This document shows positions 7,171-9,988 of a DNA stretch of 9,988 bases, piece after piece. How positions within the stretch are numbered: position 1 is the stretch's first letter; each line of letters starts with the position of its first letter. The stretch spans positions 1 through 9,988 of the forward strand of contig JANZZP010000023.1 of NCBI GenBank assembly GCA_026419335.1, in the 5' to 3' direction. This DNA is from Elusimicrobiales bacterium (GTDB lineage Bacteria; Elusimicrobiota; Elusimicrobia; Elusimicrobiales; UBA9959). A program made the translations under genes and the position numbers. The notes below the pieces were generated by a model. It saw nothing but the letters and a program-made list of their open reading frames with translations. It was not told the DNA's origin and did not search any database.

Positions 7171-7962
7171 ATGAAGTTTTTCACTATTAAAAACAAAAAA
7201 AATTTATTATTAAGTTTTTTAATTTTAAGTGGCTGCTCTGAAAAAATACTAGAACAAGCAGATAAACTCTACGAAGAGAATAAACTTTCTGAAGCAATTT
7301 TTTATTATGAAAAATACTTACAAATATCAAAAAAACCTACAAAAATAGAAGAAGCATTATATAAATCAGGCATGATATATAATACTTTTTTTAATAACTG
7401 CCAAAAATCAAAAGAATACTTTGAATCTATAGTTAGAAATTTTCCAAACTCAAAATATAAAGAGGAAGCTTATTTTAGAGCAATTTTTTGTCCAAATTAT
7501 TTTTATCCTGCTTATAAAAAAATAATATTAGGTGATAGTCAAAGCTTTGGAAAAAATGCAAAAGAAGTAATAATTATAAAGAATAAAACATTTTCTCAAA
7601 TTGATTTAATATCAGAAATATATGCTGGCAAAAAATTAATAACTAAAACACATAAAAAATACTTAATAAAAGATTTAGATTTTATTGAAAAAACACAAAC
7701 CTCTATACAACTTATAATAAAATATCCAATAATTAATAAAAAATATCAAGAAAAGGATGGAACCATTGTAGAAATAGAAACAAACAAAACAATAATCACA
7801 AAAGCAGGAACATTTAGTAACTGTGTGCTTATAAAAAAACATATACCAAATTCAAACACAGCAACCCTATATTATCTAGCTCCAGAAATTGGTAAAATTT
7901 TAATTAGTTCATTGTATGGAAATAAAGAAACTAGGATAATGGAACTTATATCTTATGAGTGA
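7171..7962 (+). CDS. TPR-containing lipoprotein
   Basis: This 263-residue protein has a basic N-terminus, a hydrophobic stretch (LLLSFLILSGC) and a canonical lipobox LSGC with Cys22, so it is a predicted lipoprotein of the outer or cytoplasmic membrane. Residues 25 to about 105 form two or three tetratricopeptide-like helical pairs (ADKLYEENKLSEAIFYYEKYLQ; EEALYKSGMIYNTFFNNCQKSKEYFESIVRNFPNSKYKEEAYFRA) of the kind found in BamD/CpoB-type envelope proteins. The C-terminal half (about 130-263) is beta-rich, with TKAGTFSNCVLIKKHI and ATLYYLAPEIGKI at 210-243, a pattern seen in lipoprotein domains of the DUF3108/TapB-like kind; that link is tentative. No substrate or partner is evident. The start is preceded by the tRNA and lacks a ribosome site. 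Its last eight bases overlap the nuclease gene. Confidence 0.8.
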   Translation: MKFFTIKNKKNLLLSFLILSGCSEKILEQADKLYEENKLSEAIFYYEKYLQISKKPTKIEEALYKSGMIYNTFFNNCQKSKEYFESIVRNFPNSKYKEEAYFRAIFCPNYFYPAYKKIILGDSQSFGKNAKEVIIIKNKTFSQIDLISEIYAGKKLITKTHKKYLIKDLDFIEKTQTSIQLIIKYPIINKKYQEKDGTIVEIETNKTIITKAGTFSNCVLIKKHIPNSNTATLYYLAPEIGKILISSLYGNKETRIMELISYE

Positions 7963-9178
7963 TTATCTTCAAGATAGCATTTTTAATTATCAACCAAAAG
8001 ATGATATTGTTCAGAATAAAAATGATAAACAATCATCATTCGTATTTTCATATTCAAAAATGTCTCTTTATAATGAATGTCCATTAAAATATAAATTCAA
8101 ATACATTGATAAAATACCAGAAAAACCCAAAAAATTTTTTTTTATTGGAAGAGTTATACATTCTACTTTAGAATTTTTCTTTTCTCATGTCCCACCTCCA
8201 TCATTTGAAGAAATTACTAAATTTGCTATAAACCAATGGGAACAAACATCATGGCAAGATAAAGGATATGCATTAGAGGAATATGAAAAGATAGATTTAC
8301 AAAAAATAATAAATATACTTAAAAATTTCTACTTTAAACACAGCGATAATAAAAAACTTCCTTTTCTGTTAGAATATTCTACATACGTAACAATAAATGG
8401 ATACAAATTTACAATAATAGCTGATAAAATAGAATATTTAGGAAATGGAAAAATAACAATAATAGATTATAAAACAGGAAAAGAAGGGGATAGGACACCT
8501 CAACAGCTTTATTTTTATCAAAAAGTATGTGAAGCAGACCCTACTATCATAAAAAAAATCCAAGAAAAATATTCTGAAAACATTTCATATGTTGAAGTTG
8601 AAAGTATGATATATTATTATGTAGAAAATTTAAAAGAAATAAAATATCCACGAGCTAAAAATTCTGAAATAGATAAATTTTGGGATGAAGCCATATCAAC
8701 AATAGAAAATATATTATCAAACAAATTCTATCCAAACCCTTCAGAAAAATCATGTAGATGGTGTGATTATAAAAGTATTTGTGAGGTATATAAAATAAAA
8801 AATACTGATAAAATTAATCAATTATTTGAAGAATATTTAAAAATTAACAATGAAATAGAAAAACTTAAAATACAACTTGAACAAATAGGAAACGAATTAA
8901 TAAATGAAATGAAGAAAGAAAAAAAAATATTAATTACAAATGGTAAAAAAACACTAAAAATTGAAAAAAAACCAAAAATTGAAGATATACTAAATAATAG
9001 AGAAGAAATAAAACAAATTTTAAAAGATTTTGGAATATATGAAAAATTAACAAAATTAACAGCAACTAGTATTATTGAACTTTTAGAAGATCCAAAAACA
9101 CCGAAAGAATTAATAGATAAGCTTTTAAAATTTATAACAGAAGAAGATAAAATATTTATCAAAGATAATTTTAAATAA
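7955..9178 (+). CDS. RecB/Cas4-like PD-(D/E)XK nuclease with Fe-S cysteines and a C-terminal extension
   Basis: This 407-residue protein carries a full RecB-family exonuclease domain. After a polar leader of about 28 residues comes FSYSKMSLYNECPLKYKFKYI at 31-51 with Cys42. GRVIHSTLEFFF supplies His69, IADKIEYL supplies Asp157, IIDYKTGK supplies Asp171 and Lys173, and QQLYFYQK at 183-190 is the family's QxxxY motif. CRWCDYKSIC gives Cys267, Cys270 and Cys276; with Cys42 this is the four-cysteine 4Fe-4S arrangement of AddB and Cas4. All catalytic and cluster residues appear intact, so an active DNA nuclease is expected. Residues 285-325 look like a coiled coil, and 325-400 form a Lys/Glu-rich helical domain I cannot name. 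No helicase, recombinase or cas gene is nearby. It overlaps the lipoprotein gene by 8 nt and probably ends the plus-strand operon. Its cellular role (repair, replication or defence) is open. Confidence 0.88.
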   Translation: MSDYLQDSIFNYQPKDDIVQNKNDKQSSFVFSYSKMSLYNECPLKYKFKYIDKIPEKPKKFFFIGRVIHSTLEFFFSHVPPPSFEEITKFAINQWEQTSWQDKGYALEEYEKIDLQKIINILKNFYFKHSDNKKLPFLLEYSTYVTINGYKFTIIADKIEYLGNGKITIIDYKTGKEGDRTPQQLYFYQKVCEADPTIIKKIQEKYSENISYVEVESMIYYYVENLKEIKYPRAKNSEIDKFWDEAISTIENILSNKFYPNPSEKSCRWCDYKSICEVYKIKNTDKINQLFEEYLKINNEIEKLKIQLEQIGNELINEMKKEKKILITNGKKTLKIEKKPKIEDILNNREEIKQILKDFGIYEKLTKLTATSIIELLEDPKTPKELIDKLLKFITEEDKIFIKDNFK

Positions 9179-9183
9179 ATAGG

Positions 9184-9214
9184 ACCAAATTACTATAATT
9201 AAATAGTACTTGGT
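9184..9214 (+). terminator. Imperfect hairpin after the nuclease gene (weak terminator or operator)
   Basis: ACCAA (9184-9188) pairs with TTGGT (9210-9214), and TACTAT (9191-9196) pairs with ATAGTA (9203-9208), around a six-base loop AATTAA. A small internal bulge (AT opposite C) separates the two stems. It starts six bases after the nuclease stop. No run of T follows, so a classical intrinsic terminator is doubtful. Its right arm ends four bases before a predicted -35 box, so it could instead be an operator for the next gene. Confidence 0.4.
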
Positions 9215-9217
9215 TAC

Positions 9218-9246
9218 TTGAAAATAATTTTATATTAAATTAAAAT
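9218..9246 (+). promoter_or_regulatory. Near-consensus sigma70-type promoter of the glycine-zipper gene
   Basis: TTGAAA (9218-9223) and TAAAAT (9241-9246) are separated by exactly 17 bp, and each matches its consensus hexamer at five of six positions. A start of transcription near 9253 would leave a leader of about 13 nt holding GGAGGG (9256-9261), with only AAAA before the ATG. This is the best promoter and ribosome site pair in the window and suggests independent, fairly strong expression. In such AT-rich DNA chance matches occur, but the spacing and downstream position support the call. Confidence 0.6.
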
Positions 9247-9265
9247 TTTAAAAAAGGAGGGAAAA

Positions 9266-9676
9266 ATGTTTAAAAAGGTTATATCTATGTTAACAATAAT
9301 TGTTAATGTTTTAATATTAAATTATCCAATATTTGCAAATTCTGCTCTTGAAAATGCAAAATCAGTAATTTCTAGTCCATCCACATTTGATGGAGCATCG
9401 CATAGTTACAAATCAACTTTACCAGAACCTAAAACATCAATATCACAAAGAGTAAATAATACCTCTCAGCAGGAAGAGCCAACTTTCATGGATAAACTTG
9501 CACAGGACATTAAAGATAATAAAGCTACCTATATAACAACACTTGGAGCAGCAGGTTTCTTAGGTCTTTTACTTGGCGGACCAATAGGAGCTTTGGTAGG
9601 TATAGGAGCAATGTTCGCATTCACAGTGACCCAAAGAGCAGATTATATTGATACTTTTGTAAAGCCAAAAAAATAA
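9266..9676 (+). CDS. Small exported glycine-zipper protein, unrecognised
   Basis: I do not recognise this 136-residue protein. It starts with a Sec-type signal peptide (two lysines, then a hydrophobic stretch to PIFA; likely cleavage after Ala24). Residues 25-88 are polar and rich in Ser, Thr, Pro and Gln, apparently disordered, ending in a short charged helix (FMDKLAQDIKDNK). Residues 89-120 are one long hydrophobic helix with glycines at exactly four-residue spacing, G100, G104, G108 and G112 (GLLLGGPIGALVG). This is a glycine zipper, as in helices that pack tightly or oligomerise in membranes. A 16-residue polar tail ends in KPKK. The start is firm because GGAGGG precedes it at close spacing. 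Candidates are an envelope membrane-packing protein or a pore-like peptide, both inference. It converges on the AMMECR1-family gene with only 8 bp between the two stops. Confidence 0.8.
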   Translation: MFKKVISMLTIIVNVLILNYPIFANSALENAKSVISSPSTFDGASHSYKSTLPEPKTSISQRVNNTSQQEEPTFMDKLAQDIKDNKATYITTLGAAGFLGLLLGGPIGALVGIGAMFAFTVTQRADYIDTFVKPKK

Positions 9677-9684
9677 TTTATATA

Positions 9685-9988
9685 TTATTCTTTTATCTTC
9701 TCAACAGTATAAATATATAACTCTGTTTGAGGTTCAGTAAGATATCTATATTCAATCCCAGCTTTTTGACTCAATAATGAGAAAAGGAACTCTTCTTTGT
9801 TAGAAAAATGTTCCCATACTTGCGGCAAATAAGTGCCATTTTTATTGCCTCTTTTAACATAAACCCCATGAAAATTTTCTTTTATCTCAGATAAATCCTT
9901 TATTTTTATTAAAGGAGATAATAAAGATATTTCTATATTTATTTTTTTAAACTCATCTTTTGATAATGGTTCGAATCTAGGATCTTCA
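9685..9988 (-). CDS. amrA: AMMECR1-domain protein (AmmeMemoRadiSam system protein A), C-terminal part
   Basis: The final 100 residues are visible and the N-terminus lies beyond the right edge. Characteristic AMMECR1 segments appear in order: EDPRFEPLSKDEFKKINIEISLLSPL at visible residues 1-26, a glycine-containing turn (NFHGVYVKRGNKNGTYLPQVW, 38-58) with the conserved LPQV, and EEFLFSLLSQKAGI at 65-78. Residues 79-100 form the closing strand and end in EKIKE before TAA. In bacteria and archaea such genes often sit beside a MEMO1-like dioxygenase-fold gene and a radical SAM gene, a grouping of unknown biochemical function. Whether those partners are present would be seen to the right. The partial gene is 8 bp from the convergent glycine-zipper gene, with no terminator hairpin visible between. 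Confidence 0.9.
   Translation of the reverse strand, partial: EDPRFEPLSKDEFKKINIEISLLSPLIKIKDLSEIKENFHGVYVKRGNKNGTYLPQVWEHFSNKEEFLFSLLSQKAGIEYRYLTEPQTELYIYTVEKIKE

Noticed and set aside
7164..7190. Eight-codon leader peptide (MFNEVFHY) before the TPR lipoprotein
   Set aside because: It has no ribosome site, overlaps the lipoprotein start out of frame and shows no attenuator-like structure; chance is the simpler explanation.
8818..9162. Minus-strand hydrophobic open frame of 114 codons
   Set aside because: It is antisense to the nuclease coiled coil; the Phe/Ile/Ser-rich translation is the expected mirror of Lys/Asn/Glu codons, not a real membrane protein.
7955..9178. Cas4 of a CRISPR system
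   Set aside because: The fold and cysteines fit Cas4, but the protein is twice the usual Cas4 length and no cas genes or spaced repeats are in the window.
9184..9214. Strong rho-independent terminator
   Set aside because: The stem is AT-rich with a bulge and is not followed by a T run, so only a weak or regulatory role is claimed.

Overview
The window comes from a very AT-rich bacterial genome (mostly A and T by eye, with AGA, AAA and ATA codons dominant). Stops include TGA, which ends five of the genes, so the standard bacterial code applies. Two lipoprotein signal sequences, an exported glycine-zipper protein, ADP-forming acyl-CoA synthetase fermentation genes and an AMMECR1-family gene fit an anaerobic, fermentative, probably diderm bacterium, perhaps from a deeply branching or poorly cultured phylum. 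The sequence alone does not name the taxon.

Left part (1-3585, minus strand). This is a compact catabolic operon read right to left: a PfkB-family sugar-phosphate kinase of the 1-phosphofructokinase/tagatose-6-phosphate type, a single-chain ADP-forming acyl-CoA synthetase with its ATP-grasp half in front of its CoA-binding half, and the N-terminal third of an iron-type alcohol dehydrogenase that runs off the left edge. The first two genes overlap by ATGA and the third follows 21 nt later. Together they could feed sugar phosphate into glycolysis, make ATP from acyl-CoA and re-oxidise NAD(P)H by making alcohol.

Centre (3586-3631). A 46-bp divergent spacer holds a consensus TATAAT for the left operon and leaves almost no room for a leader on the right operon.

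Right part (3632-9178, plus strand). This tightly packed run reads cutA, a DUF4321 membrane protein, maf, an unrecognised lipoprotein, queD, trxB, a tRNA-Arg(UCU), a TPR lipoprotein and a stand-alone RecB/Cas4-like nuclease with an Fe-S cysteine set. Several junctions overlap (two ATGA junctions and one 8-nt overlap). The gene set is mostly housekeeping: metal tolerance, nucleotide sanitation, tRNA queuosine precursor synthesis, thiol redox and DNA processing.

Right end (9179-9988). An imperfect hairpin, a near-consensus sigma70-type promoter and a strong ribosome site precede a small exported protein with a four-glycine zipper. It converges on the C-terminal 100 codons of an AMMECR1-domain gene on the minus strand.

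No CRISPR array, insertion sequence, prophage gene or rRNA was seen. Most of the window is ordinary. The least explained items are the glycine-zipper protein, the 287-residue lipoprotein, the C-terminal extension of the nuclease and the tRNA placed 16 nt before a start codon.
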